Notes: generated by a model from the letters alone, not told the origin. Positions 46,644-63,599 are shown, counted from the stretch's first letter. The stretch is 64,000 bases of DNA from Mangifera indica (GCF_011075055.1 NC_058140.1:15439945-15503944); one strand, 5' to 3'. Translations and numbers: made by a program.

Positions 46644-49600
46644 TCAAGCCACAGGTTCATCTGAACTGGCAACCTCTAGCCTACAAAATTAGAACAGATC
46701 AATAACATCTTGACTGACAGCGTCAGCCACAGGCTGAGAAATTATGAGCTCAGCTACAGAAGCCCACCGCGCACCAAAAAGGAATAGTATGTGAGAAAGA
46801 GAAAATATCACAGTAATCACAAACAAATAGATAAACACGTATGCCTCCAACTGTTTTTTAAGTCAACTAAAGGACCCATCAAATTTTGTGACAATGTCAG
46901 AGATGAAAGACAACATAAATCTGCTTCTTGAATTAAAGTAAATCAGTGACACAATCTGTTTAACCTGAATGTACAACGCTTAAGTTGAATGAATAAATTC
47001 AGAGTAAGGGCAAGGGAAAGAAAAGGAACAGACTTTCGAAATTCTTTTCTGCTTAATCTTATAATACTAACCAAATCAAACTACTATTTTTTCAGAAAGA
47101 AAAAAAAGATCTCTACCAGAACTTCCCCATTTTTAGGTTCCTTGAAACAACTGTGCCAAGCAAAATGAGAAAAAAAAAATAACAGGGACAGAGAGAGAGA
47201 GAACATCAGTTAGCAAGCTTTATGAAGTTAAAAGCTTTTTTCATCACATGCAATGAGATGTATAAGAGTGCTGATGTAAAGTAAAATGCCCAAAGACCTT
47301 ATAAACCGCAAAAATGTTCAAACTTTTGAGAGGACTTCATTGAATGGCCGAAGGATTAGAAGTACAAATGAAAAAGAAATATAAAAATAAAAAAAGAACT
47401 AATTAAGAATTGCTACCCTTTCTTGGGAAACAACCTTCGTCACTCATAATATTATAGCATCACAAAAGAAAATATTGACTAGAAAAATACAATAATAAGA
47501 AGAATTTATGTTGGTTTACTGAAAAACTTTATGAGGATTATGCTAAAGTCCTGGAAAAGACGGCCACCCTGACCAAGGTTTCAAGTTGGTGGGTAAGTTT
47601 AAGTATGGAGAGGAAAAGCTTTATATTGAAGCCTTGCCTTTGGAAAAACAGATACCAGAGAACATAATGTGTTCAAGAAAATTTAGAAAGAAACAATGAA
47701 TGTGCAGAACCAGTTGACTCTACCTCTGAATTCCCTCTCCTACTTCCACTCTGAAAAAATTCCCAACCGTCACAGGTGAGCCTACTTCCTTGGATAGATT
47801 ATCCAAAAGTGTCTGCAAGACATAGTGTAGAATAAATTATCATGCACATTTCATAAATCATACAAAAAAAGACAGAAAAAAAATGTGTGCCTCGAACCAC
47901 CATGTGTGTAGATATAAGAGCATATAATTCTACCCACATATTGCCCGCATATTTGCAAGCACAGTGGGACCATTTAGGCAAATACACAGTACAGCACCAG
48001 ATGCTATATCAGTATATCTCTTGAGTAATATGGAACTTGAAGACCAGTATGCAGAAAATAAATTAGATTTCCATAGGGTCTTGCAAATGTCATGCTAATC
48101 GAAGTATTCAACCATCTACATATTTACTTGAATTTTGAATCCAAAAACACAAAAACAACTAAAGTTGGGCTACGACTTTGACCACGTTGAAGTCTAATAT
48201 ACAAGGTAAGCTTATCTACCTTTATATTTAAAGTATCATTCATGATAAACTTTTGCTCCAGAAGAACAACTTCTTCATAGTATTTACGCAAACGACCTTC
48301 TACCATTTTTTCTACAGCCATCTGAGACTTTCCCGTACTTTCTGCCTGACAAACAAGACCAAGTCAATAATTTAAAATTTTGAAAAACATAAAATGAATT
48401 TGCTTAACTAGTAGTGAGATAATTATGTAGACAGAGAAATAATCATTCCTAGCAAGAAGTTAATGACTCCACTAAGCTACAAACTGAATAAGAATATAAC
48501 CACTTCTCAATCAAATTAGCCCTTTCAGGTCAACATCTGTTTAATGGATACTTTTAACATTATACCAAAGCCATATTGTTTAGGAATTTAGATTGGAATC
48601 CTTGATTTTTCCCGAACACAAAACCACCATAGATAAATCCCCTTGGCAACTCTTTTTGTTTGGGTGCTATATAAATTTCATAGTCACTTCTAATGAATGA
48701 ATTCATACCTATCACCTTGCCATCACCCATATCAATATCCCCTTCAGCTAGGCTCATTTAATGTATCCATTTTCTTCTCCATTTAAAAACGAAAAGGAAT
48801 GGAGAGGAAAGAAAGAAGGACAACTAATCAACGTGAGATTATCATACATCCATTTATACCTCAGTAAATTGAACTGAGCATATGATGTCTAAAAAGTCTT
48901 ATATAATTAAAAAGAATACAGATCTAACAAACAATAGAATAGGAAACATTATCAAGCCTGCTAATAGATGTTTAACTACCTGAGATTTGAGAACCTCTCG
49001 TTCATTCTCTAATGCATCAGAAGACACTGAATCTTTTGCCAAGAATAATGGCTTTGCAGCAACTACATGCATTGCTAATTCTGATCCAACACGCTGTAAA
49101 GGATCCAGCAGACACTTTTCATCCTCTATTTTAAGAGAAACAAGTCCAGCTATACGACCCAAACCTAAATTCAGATCAAACAGTAGCAGTTAAGGCCAAA
49201 GCAAATTCTTCATTGGCTCAATGCTGTTCTCTTGGAAAACGCTGGTGATTGTCATGAAGATAGTATCTTAAAATACAGGACAATTCAAATTTTAAGGTCT
49301 AAGTCTGTGTCATTACGTGTTATCTATCAAGAAAAGAGATGAAAGCAATTTTGTTTCCTTCTTATTTTTTAAATGCACCTGGTTGAGAGCTTGTGTGGAG
49401 GTAGGTTGAAATGACCCCTGGTAAAGATGCAGACATTAGAACACCCCTTCTCAGTTTTACATTCTCCCCCATCATTGCAGCCACTTCAGTAATTGCATTC
49501 TGAACAGTTGTTTCTCCACTTATTTTTGGATGCTTGAGATTCAATTGTAAACCCTGGTAGGTAAAATAATAAAAAATTTACTTACATCAGGTTTTAGAGA

Positions 49601-50912
49601 ATTATTAAAAAAGATAGTAGTTATTTTCTGACCAATCATTATTTGCAAATGAATAGATGAATCTAAATCAAGGAATATGATTGAAAATAGAAAATGTTAT
49701 CATGCACATGAATATGGCCAAGCCACAAGCTCATGAACCTTAAGGCAACTTTAACAAACTTGAAGCATTTAATCAGTTTACTAAATTCCAACAGAATCAT
49801 ATCTATTGTACATGCAGCCTATTCTCCTAAATTTAATGCAAGGAATATGCTAATCAGCTAAGGTCCTCAAAACAAGATTGTTATTGCTAATCAGATTCAA
49901 GGATGAAGTACAGCTCTAGATAAGGTCCTCTAAATGTGTTTTATCATGTTATAAAGGAAATTCCGTATATTATAGAAGACTAAATAACATATCAGCATTA
50001 GTTAGATAAACAAAAATAATTATCAATATGAAAAGAATCAGATTCAGTTACCTCCAAGTACTCAGGTCCAACAGTATAGACCCCAGAAGCCTGCTGCAAA
50101 ACATTTTCAGCCAATAATGCTTGTTTTGCCAGAGATAAGGCCTACGAAAAAGTTAACACAGAAAGCATAAGCATAGAATTTTAAGAAATGAAATTCAATT
50201 AAAAATTCTTTGAGTCCATCAGTCCAAGCTAGTCAACTCAAAAAATAAGGGGCAAATGACAAGAAAATGGTCAACACACACTAACCAAGTACTGAAATAT
50301 CTCATTCCTGGCAACAAAATCAGTCTCACAGTTAAGTTCAATTACAGCAGCTTTGCCCTCACTTTGTGCTAAAGCAAGTAAACCCTCAGTAGCAGTTCGG
50401 GATGACTTTTTTGATGCTAGAACTTTCCCTCTTTTCCTCAACTCCTTCTGTGCTTCCTCTAATAAAATCATTTGATCACCAATTTTAGCACTTCAAACAA
50501 AAACAAACCGAAAAAACTCAAAACCCAACAGAGAAAGAGGGAGAGAACTGAGTCATCTTTAAAAGATTAAGTTACTGCTATAGGACTTATTACCAATGTT
50601 CCAATTGCAATCAACAAGAGCTAACTTGACATCCTTTATGGGAGCACTAGTTCGTTCTCTTAATTGCCTAATGAGATTCATTTGCCCTGATGCTGCAGGA
50701 GCTTGATCACTGAACTGTCTTGAAATTGATAAAAATGCAACTGTTGGGTTGGCATATCTGATCGAAAATAAGTCCTTGATTTCTGTAGACTTTGATATGG
50801 GAGTCCAATGGCTTGCCCAAGTAGAGTTTCCATGTGTATGGTAACCGGCAGTGCTAATTTGGTTGTAAAGAAACATCTTAAGTGGTCGTTTTGCAATTCT
50901 AAAAAGAGCCAT
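46644..50912 (-). CDS. EFTS: Mitochondrial elongation factor Ts
   Basis: Nuclear-coded guanine-nucleotide exchange factor that recycles EF-Tu in mitochondria. Minus-strand exons: 50594-50912, 50286-50458, 50052-50141, 49379-49553, 48980-49164, 48220-48345, 47724-47812 and 46644-46680, giving 397 aa. An Arg-rich targeting sequence leads into [20 protein letters not shown] (UBA-like N domain). The EF-Ts signatures follow: [11 protein letters not shown], then [21 protein letters not shown], and a core ending [21 protein letters not shown]. The last exon is only 37 nt ([12 protein letters not shown], stop), found because a premature stop appears if exon 7 is read through and because plant relatives end LEAS.EPVA. 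The exon before it ends AG/GTAGAG. No lesions. Site II elements upstream fit a nuclear gene for a mitochondrial protein. Confidence 0.93.
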
Positions 50913-51439
50913 CTGCTTACTTTACAGTCTACTGATAACCTATATTGTAAGAAAAAAAAGGAATAAGTAAATAATAAATAAGAAAAAGAAATACTAGGGT
51001 TTAACAGTTTTAGAGAAACTTGACGACAGAAAATTATGAAATAATAAATAAACCACTTTCCTGTTCTGTATACATAAAGAATAAAAAAAAAAGTATTCTG
51101 AAAAAGGCCAACAGAAATATCAAGGATAAGCCGAAACTTGCAGCTGAAACTCGTATGAATCGCCGCCATTGATCACGGCAAAAACAACCAAAAAAATCAA
51201 AAGACCAAATAAATTTAGGCTATTCGAGGGAAAATAACTAAATTACCTACCTGTAGAGCGAACGTAAATTCCTTGAAATTGGAAATAATTGATTGATTTG
51301 TGAGAAATTTTAGACGAGTGCAGTTTATGAAAACTTTGTAAACTTAGGGTTTAAGGGTTTTGTAAGAAGTTGCAGTAGCATAGTACAAGATTAGAGGAGA
51401 TATTGAATTGTTCCGGCTTTAAATTCCGGCCTACGTAAA

Positions 51440-51461
51440 AGCCCAATAGCAACCCAGCCCA
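51440..51461 (-). promoter_or_regulatory. Paired site II elements of EF-Ts
   Basis: Two TGGGCT motifs (read on the minus strand, at 51440-51445 and 51456-51461) lie about 530 bp upstream of the EF-Ts ATG, probably close to the start of transcription because the leader is likely spliced. Such TCP-bound elements are enriched in plant genes for mitochondrial and ribosomal proteins. The outer MITE begins only 27 bp further upstream. Confidence 0.5.
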
Positions 51462-51487
51462 TTTCGTCACAGTAACGATAAATAAGA

Positions 51488-52901
51488 GGCCGAAGGACTA
51501 TGTCCCACCAAAACTATGTTGAATTCTCAAAATTCCTCTCATTAACTATGGAAATACTATTTATTCACCCATGATATGTTAAATTTAACAGAACTCTAAC
51601 CTCTGAAAATTTAATCTCATTTTCCCCCATAAAAGTTTAAAAATTAACATTTTTTTCTTAAGTCAAGTTTGAAAATATCACATTCCCCCCCTAGGGTTTA
51701 GTTTCCAAACCCCTTCATTTTCTCTAAAGCCATCACCGGCTGTCTCTCTCTCCCGACAGTTTCTCTTCCACTGACAGCCCGTCTCAACTCCATTCCAACG
51801 CATCCAGCGTCGAGAGACATCGTCTAGGAAGACGATTTTTAAATTTAGGAGAGAAAAGTTAGTTTTTTAAATTTAGGGGGGGAAATGAAATTATATTTAA
51901 GTTTATTTTTAGGCCAAACGACTATTTCACACCCAAGGTTTGATGTTTTCTCAAGTTTCCACCCTTTAACTATAGAAACACCAAACACCCACCCATGACC
52001 GGTTAGATTTAACAAAACTCTAACGGTGGTAAGGGTAAAATCGTCATTTTCACTATAATATTAAAAATAAACTAAAATAAAATCTAATTTTGCCCCCTAA
52101 ACTTTAAAAACTAAAATTTCCCCCAGTCTAAGTTTTAAAAAATGGCAGTTTCACCCTAGGGTTTGGTTTTGAAATCTCCGACGACCGTTCCGGCTCCATT
52201 GCTGACGGTCTCTCCCTCCCGAAGCAGCCTCTCCTTCCAACGAATGTTTTCCTCCCATTTGGAGGCTCGATTGGCTTCGTCTTTGCGTTGGAAGACGAAG
52301 AACTTCGTCGGGGAAGACGAAGTTCTTCGTCTTCCTAGGGGAAGACAAAGTCGTCGTCTTCGTCTGGGAAGATGGTCGTCTTCCCAGAGGTCTTCTTCTA
52401 GGAAGACGACAGTCGCCCAAAGCGAAGATGAAGCCGATCGAGCCTCCAAATGGGAGGAAAGCATTCGCCGAAAGGAGAGGTTGCTTCGGGAGGGAGAGGT
52501 CATCGGCAATGGAGCCGGAACGGTCGTCGGAGATTTCAAAACCAAACCCTAAGGTGAAACTGTCATTTTTTAAAACTTAGGCTGAGGGAAAATTTTAGTT
52601 TTTAAAGTTTAGGGGGGCAAAAAGAGATAAAATTTTCAGGCGTTAGGGTTTTGCTAAATCTAACGGGTCATGGGTGGGTGTTTGGTGTTTCCATAGTTAA
52701 AAAGAGACATTTAAGAAAACATCAAACCTTGGGTGGGAAATAGTCATTTGGCCTTATTTTTAATATTAAATATAAAATGATGATTTTACCTTTACTACTA
52801 TTAATTTTAACTGTTTATGGGTAGCTAAATGGTATTTTCATAGTTAACGAGGGAAACTTTGAGAATTTAACATAGTTTGGGTGGGAAATAGTCATTTGGC
52901 C
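51488..52901. mobile_element. Outer Mutator-type MITE, interrupted
   Basis: Ends are inverted repeats: left GGCCGAAGGACTATGTCCCA, right (reverse complement) GGCCAAATGACTATTTCCCA. A perfect 9-bp target duplication TAAATAAGA flanks it at 51479-51487 and 52902-52910. It is a diverged relative of the elements at 41276 and 51912. It contains the inner element plus that element's target duplication, leaving about 560 bp of its own sequence. Confidence 0.9.
51912..52753. mobile_element. Inner Mutator-type palindromic MITE (842 bp)
   Basis: Starts GGCCAAACGACTATTTCACA and ends with the near-perfect inverse. A perfect 9-bp target duplication TTATTTTTA is at 51903-51911 and 52754-52762, inside the outer element. 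Almost the whole element is an inverted repeat: the GC-rich arm with GAAATCTCCGACGACCGTTC (about 52175) recurs inverted near 52540, around a centre of GAAGACGA reiterations at about 52290-52410. The left arm has about 60 extra bases. Both strands carry a similar 129-codon open frame (52163-52552 plus; 52156-52545 minus) as a result. Confidence 0.92.
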
Positions 52902-53206
52902 TAAATAAGAACTAAAAAGAAACAAAAAGTATCCAAGTGCCATATTCCTTTTTATCGAAATTAATTAAAATAATTTTATTTTATTGAGATTAAACTGGAT
53001 TAACAAACACTTTATAAATTATACAGATATAATTATGTAACCCACATCAACCTTAACCATGAAAATTGCTTATTAATTATATTAAGATATAATTTGTGTA
53101 AAAACTACTTATTTGTTCAAAAATGATAGATTTTCTGTGTTAAAAACTGTAGGGTTTGGGATAAAATTTCGAATTTTGATTAGTATATCGAATAATTGCC
53201 ATGGTA

Positions 53207-53763
53207 ACTTCCCGACACTCTAAACTCAATGATTGAACCTGGCCAGCATGATGAAGCTAAGAGAAAACTCATGCTGAAGAAGAGTTTAACGATCTTGTTG
53301 CAGCTAGTGGAGCGTCTAAACAAGTTGAACATCCATGGAGGAACTTGTTGAAAAGAAAGTATAGGCCTCATCTCACCATGGCAATATTAATTCCCTTCTT
53401 TCAACAATTCACGGGGATTAACGTGATTATGTTTTATGCTCCCGTTTTGTTCAACACAATTGGGTTGTGGTGATTTGCACTTGTATTTATGTGATGGGAT
53501 TTGCATGGTCTTAGTGTCCTCTTGGTTGGTTGGTTCCAGGTGAAATCTTCCCACTTGAGATTCGATCGGCAGTTCTGAGTATCAATGTTTCAGTCAACAT
53601 GTTCACATTTTTGGTAGCTCAAACCTTCTTAACGATGTTTTATCACATGAAATTTGGCAATGGATCATCGATGATGCTGCTTCCCATTGTCACTTTTGTG
53701 GCTGCTTCATGGTCATATCTTCGCCTTGGAGGCGGGAGTGAATGCAGACAGGTGAGAGGTTAA
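53207..53763 (+). pseudogene. STP-type sugar transporter pseudogene
   Basis: Remnant of a plant monosaccharide/H+ symporter (sugar carrier protein/STP, MFS family). Pieces in order are [19 protein letters not shown], then after a frame change [20 protein letters not shown] and [41 protein letters not shown] follows (GLW stop), most of the central membrane helices are absent, and the sequence resumes with MGFAWS, a stop, and [18 protein letters not shown] (the PESPR/PETKG-side signature) and [15 protein letters not shown]. The tail after KFG no longer resembles the family. No start, several stops, at least one frameshift and a large deletion make it non-functional. Confidence 0.9.
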
Positions 53764-54500
53764 TTAGAAGATAATCGTCGAAGAAGGAAAGAAAAAAAAA
53801 GATCATTTTTCAAACTTTAGACGTGAAGAAATTATTAAATTTTTAACTTTTTATATATTTATATATAAACTCACTGGCTTTGTTGCTTTCATGCATCTCC
53901 AGCGGCAATTCATGAGAAGGCAGCCTTGACTTAAAAGAGATAGCAGCCGTGTGCTTGAGAATAATGTATTATCTGTTGATCACTGTACCATTTGTACATG
54001 CTTTAACATGGGCAATCTTCATTCTTTTAGAAATCCTTTCTCAAGGACTACTAGTTTTACATAAAATACTCTAGTAATTTCAAATCGGAAAATAATATAT
54101 ATAACTATTTTTAAAGAATATATATATTCGGTTAATCATTTATATAAAATCATTTTAATAAGTTAATATAATAGACATGTATACTAACATATTATATCAA
54201 AATACGTAAAATGTTTTATTATTTTGTTAGTATGGTTGTTTGACACTATAATTGTTCTAATTTTATTATTTGTGCCCTTGATTAGAATAATATAGAAATT
54301 ATTGATATTTTTAGTTTTAATTTTCATATGTGAACATTATACTTCACACCCAATTCCAAATGGCGACTCTCTCAGCACTTCAACACAAATTAAGGAGCCT
54401 TTTCACTCCCTAAACACAATTTAACATCTCTAAAACACCCCATTTCAATCTCTCGCTCTCTTTCGTGGCAGGAGCTAAAAATGATCATAATTTTATCAGC

Positions 54501-55025
54501 ATGCCTCAACCCAATCATGGCGTCCAATGGGCTGAGCCAGCAGGAGCAAGTTACAGCGAATGTAGACGCAACCATGCAGCCGCTATGGGCTGCTACGCAA
54601 CTGATTGCTGTGGAGAATTTCTCAGAGCCGGCATAGATGGAACTAGTGATGCTTTTCTCTGCGCCGCCTGCGGTTGCCACCGTAGCTTCCATAGAAAAGA
54701 GATGCTAAACAACCCACATTATTCGCTTCCAGCGCTTCATAATGAACTTACTGGTGGTGGGTTCAATAGAGAAAAGAAAATGAAGCTGAAGAAGAAGACG
54801 AAGTGGACAAAGCTTAACCCTGAACAGAAGGATAAAATGAAGAGATTTGCAAATAAGTTAGGATGGAGGCCGCAGAAGCATGATGAAGAAGTTGAACAGT
54901 TTTGTGACGAAGTGGGAATCAGCCGGAAGATCTTTAAAGTTTGGCTCTGTAACAACAGACGCCGCACGGAGGGAAGCTGTGTGGTTACTAAAGAGCAGAG
55001 TCATCAGGATGTAGAAGAAGATTAA
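54501..55025 (+). CDS. Zinc-finger homeodomain protein (ZHD)
   Basis: Intronless plant-specific transcription factor, 174 aa from the first in-frame ATG (54501); the frame is open further upstream but only from a GTG (54465). The ZF-HD dimerisation finger is YSECRRNHAAAMGCYATDCC to LCAACGCHRSFHRKE, with the expected Cys/His spacing. The homeodomain is KWTKLNPEQKDKMKRFANKL then GWRPQKHDEEVEQFCDEVGI and the recognition helix ending KIFKVWLCNNRR, matching the KVWxxNN signature. A basic linker (KKMKLKKKTK) lies just before it. The tail is short and acidic. It is shorter than most ZHDs (often 200-350 aa) but has both domains. It is convergent with the YY1 gene, with about 390 bp between the two stop codons. 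Confidence 0.93.
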   Translation: MPQPNHGVQWAEPAGASYSECRRNHAAAMGCYATDCCGEFLRAGIDGTSDAFLCAACGCHRSFHRKEMLNNPHYSLPALHNELTGGGFNREKKMKLKKKTKWTKLNPEQKDKMKRFANKLGWRPQKHDEEVEQFCDEVGISRKIFKVWLCNNRRRTEGSCVVTKEQSHQDVEED

Positions 55026-55413
55026 ACGGCTCTCAGAGGGTTAGCTTTTTGTGGTTTTGTTCATTTGTTTTTGTTTTTGTTTTTCTTTGGCTGTTTCTTT
55101 CTGCTCTTTGTTGTAACTGAAGTAATCTAGCACCATTAAGTTTTGAATAATATAGCCATGCCTGTAAATAGACAACTTTTGTTTCCATCTTTAATTAATA
55201 TGAAATAAATGAGGTAAATATAACCCCATCAGAGACATGGAGAAAGAATAATACATTACAATATTATTAGAGCTTAGAGGTTTACTTGTATTCAATCAGA
55301 AAATGGGTAGGTGACTTGGACTACTGATAAAAAGCTAAAAAGAAAAGACTAGGGATAATTTGTTTATCAGAGTTACATACAGAACTACTTTGCCAAGGTG
55401 CAGGAAAATATCT

Positions 55414-60155
<4,742 letters not shown>

Positions 60156-62489
60156 TGCTCTGCAATTTTATTAGTTTCTTGAATTAAAGACGTAGATTTC
60201 TTTAGAGTAGGGTTTGGAATTAGGGTTTGAAGAAAGAGAGAATTTGGAAAGAAAAAAAGCTTAGAGACTTTTAAGCGAAACTGTTCATGTCGAGCTCAGA
60301 GAGAAGCTGTTCAACTATTACGCGACTGTTCGGTATTAGTTCCGCAGCATTACGAATTTATAATTTTATAATTTCCCTAAATGGTTTTAAGCTTTCGATA
60401 ATTTGCATATTCATTTATGTATTTTTTTAATTAAAATAAATCCAAACAGTTGATGTATTTTAATATCTTAAATTTAATATTAAAATTATATTTATATAAT
60501 TTAATATATAAATAATATTATGTTATATAATTTAATAATTTTAAATTAAAAATAATATAATATTTAATTATATAATAATATATTATATTAAATAATATAA
60601 AAATATATATTTATAATATTATTCTAAATTTAAAGTTTTATGATAAAAAATTTGTTAGACTTAATTAAAATAATTTTATTTTATTGGAATTAAATTATAT
60701 TAAATAACATTTTATAGATTATACAGATGTAGACAATATCTCAAATTAAAACATGTTTTAATTTTACCCTGAAAATTTTATCCTCTTGCGCACTTTTTCA
60801 TGCAAAATTTTATCTAAAATTTAACTAAAACAAAATATAAATTAACTAGAAATTTGTTTGTTAAATGATGAAAATTATTTATTAGTTATATTAGAATATG
60901 ATTTATGTATAAAAATTATTTATTTTTATATGAAAATAATATATTTTTTTGTTGGTAAAAAGTTTGTGATTTATGATAAAAAAATTGTAATTTTAATTAG
61001 TATATTAAATAATTTTTAAAATAAAATTAGTTCTTAAACTATAAAAAATTTATTTTTGGTTTATTCATTAATCAATTGATTGGTTGAAATAATGATTTTA
61101 ACAGGAAATGATATAATTTTTTCTTAATGATTTGTCTCTAATTAAACGTGAAAACCACCGTTGACAAGCGGGGTGCATATAATATGTAATCTTTTTTTTG
61201 TTATGACCGAAGATTTCGTTCGTATTTATTGAATAAATAAATTCAGAATATAATGACTAGATAACTATTACATCAAATAAATCAAAGTTTGACAAATATA
61301 ATAAAAATTTAAATATTAAAAAAATATTTTATTAACTCTTATATCCATACAGGGTGTAAATTAATATTTATCAAATGCTTAATTATTGCTCATTGTTAAA
61401 TGAATCAGAGAGCTAATTATTAGGCGGGGGGGTGGGTGTGCCAGCTGAGGGGCAAATGAACATTTATCACATGTTTAGTTATCATTCATTTTTATGAATT
61501 GTGACTATCGTGATGACTTTATTTAGTGATATGGGGTATCCCTTGTAGTGAGTGAGACCTGTAAATGGCCTAGTTGATCTGATAAAGTCTTCCACAAGCA
61601 TATTGCAGTACCATGTCAAACCAGAAAACTCATCGTCTCTTTTACAGTTCTTGCCCTCTGTCAATCTAACTAACGTCACCTTTATCTTGCTAATAATATC
61701 TATTAAAATACATTTTATAAATGCTTATATAACCTATTTATCTTTGTTAAAAACGAAAATATTGGAGAAGTTCAACTACAAAAAGGAAAAAGCTTTGAAA
61801 AATAAAAACCTAATAAAAGAAAGAAAAATATAAATTTTTAAAATTTAATTTATAAAAAAATTAAAATTTTAAATTCATAAAAAATAAATAAATTTTATTA
61901 TTTTTAATATATTATTATTATTAAATAATAATTTTATTTTTAAAACTAATTAATTTTAACATCTTATAAACGAAAATTTATGTGGTGGATTCTCGGTATC
62001 AAGTGACAGTTGATGAGAATAAGTCTTTTGACCAAGAAAAAATCTTTTGGGCCGTGTCTTAAATGGGAAAAATTTTAATCACTGATTGATTAATAAAGTA
62101 ATGAACACAGAATGACAGGCCGTCTGACAAAAGCTTTCTTATATTCTCTCCCCCACCAAGTTTTCGGAATCTTCTCTCTTTGTCGCATGCTCTGCAGCTC
62201 ATTTTTATATTCCCAGCGCGCATTTAGACAAAGAAAATAATTTCTGAACCCTCAATATTTCAAACTTGACATAGAAACCCATAAGTTTAAAATTACCGGC
62301 AACATTAGACTTTCTTAACTTGATACGAAAAAAGGCAATTCTAAAAAATAAGGATAATTAAACCTATATTTACATAAGTAAATTTACATGGGTGTAAAGA
62401 TAGCTAGCCATCAAACGTTGACTCGCTCGAGTTTATCATTCACTCAGCTGCATAGGTGTAACAAAATCGAGTCAAAAGATTAACTCAAC
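60156..62489. other. AT-rich intergenic DNA between YY1 and kinase
   Basis: The YY1 leader reaches about 60300. The remainder is very AT-rich. A short GGCGGGGGGGTGGGTG stretch is at 61422-61437. A 65-codon open frame on the minus strand (61482-61679, MTLVRLTEGKN...) matches nothing I know. The 62100-62300 stretch looks like ordinary 3' flank of the kinase gene. Confidence 0.45.
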
Positions 62490-63599
62490 TCACTTGAGAG
62501 ATATATCAGCCAAAATCTCTCTCAAAATCATCTTCCCTCTGGAAATATCACTGCAAATATTATCACCATTATCGTTATCACGATCACAAAGCTGTTTCTT
62601 TGATGGAAAATCTGATCTCCTTTGCCTTCTTCTCATCCTCATCACGCTACCCCACAAGCTCATCCAGATGGGAATCGTTCTAACTCGTTCAACAAAACAC
62701 GTCTCCACCATGAAAACCTCTCCGATTTCGGGGCGGTTGTCTTCCTCCAACGACACACAACGCGCCGCCAAGTTTAACATGTGCTTGATCGTGCCCTCCA
62801 TGTAACTCGGCAGAGAAACGCTCGTATCACAAATCTCCATGGCCCGCTTCTCTTTGATCAATGCCGTCGCCCACTCGACGATCGACGCTGGCTGTTTCGA
62901 CACGTCAATGGCCTTCCGGCAACTTATAATCTCTAACAAAACTACCCCAAAACTGAACATGTCAGTCTTTCTGCTTAATTTATTTGGTGAAGTGTAGCAG
63001 GGATCAAGGTACCCGATTGTTCCCGCAGGCTGAACGGGCTGTGAAGTTATCGATGACGCATCAACAGCGAGCCCGAAATCGACGAGCTTTGGGATCCAAT
63101 TAGCGTCGAGTAAAATGTTGGAAGACTTTATATCTCTGTGGATAATCACCGGATTGGCAACTTCATGAAGAAAATGGATGGCCTTGGCGATTTGGATGGC
63201 AATTTCTACACGTTTAGGCCACGACGGCGGTGGCGAACCAGAAGAAGAAGAGTTGTGTAACAAATTATAAAGCGAGGCATTAGGCAAAAACTCCATAACC
63301 AAAAGCTTGTTTTGATTTTCGCAATCAGAACTGGTTCCCAAATAGTTAACTACATTAAGGTTTTCATGATCACTTAGAGAAGATAAAACCTGAATTTCAT
63401 TGTTAAGTTTCTTGGAGTTTTCGAGAAAAACTTCACGGCCATTAAACGAAGCTCGTTTAATGGCGACAACATTGGGAAGACGGTGGTGATCGTCGTGAAG
63501 AACGGCTTTATAAACACATCCATGGCTACCTTTGCCGAGGAGGGATGAACAGGAGAAACTTTCAGTGGCCTTGACGAGTTCTCGATAATCAAACTCCAT
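62490..63599 (-). CDS. Receptor-like cytoplasmic protein kinase
   Basis: Single-exon Ser/Thr kinase, 369 aa from the ATG at 63599; the frame is open 21 codons upstream but begins there with GTG. It begins MEFDYRELVKATESFSCSSL, the typical opening of plant RLK/RLCK domains. Gly-loop GKGSHGCV (22-29), Lys48 in VAIK, catalytic HRDIKSSN (154-161), DFG (174-176), and the activation end GTIGYLDPCY follow, so it is an RD-type active kinase by sequence. There is no signal peptide or membrane helix. The tail is basic (MRMRRRQRRS) then ends with ILADISLK. It resembles the small Arabidopsis group including At3g51990/At5g23170 (from memory). Partner and pathway cannot be told. Codon use looks like its neighbours. 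A coding difference from the CRINKLY4-like relatives cannot be judged here. Confidence 0.9.
   Translation of the reverse strand: MEFDYRELVKATESFSCSSLLGKGSHGCVYKAVLHDDHHRLPNVVAIKRASFNGREVFLENSKKLNNEIQVLSSLSDHENLNVVNYLGTSSDCENQNKLLVMEFLPNASLYNLLHNSSSSGSPPPSWPKRVEIAIQIAKAIHFLHEVANPVIIHRDIKSSNILLDANWIPKLVDFGLAVDASSITSQPVQPAGTIGYLDPCYTSPNKLSRKTDMFSFGVVLLEIISCRKAIDVSKQPASIVEWATALIKEKRAMEICDTSVSLPSYMEGTIKHMLNLAARCVSLEEDNRPEIGEVFMVETCFVERVRTIPIWMSLWGSVMRMRRRQRRSDFPSKKQLCDRDNDNGDNICSDISRGKMILREILADISLK

Noticed and set aside
46689..46860. A 57-codon open frame on the minus strand (…[12 protein letters not shown]…DVIDLF) with a membrane-like part
   Set aside because: It lies entirely inside the last EF-Ts intron and matches no family; the tiny real exon beside it explains the locus.
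52156..52552. Two 129-codon frames as real genes
   Set aside because: They mirror each other because the DNA is a palindrome within a MITE; no family similarity is recognised.
61482..61679. 65-codon frame MTLVRLTEGKN… on the minus strand
   Set aside because: No recognised domain or splice context; it cannot be supported as a gene.
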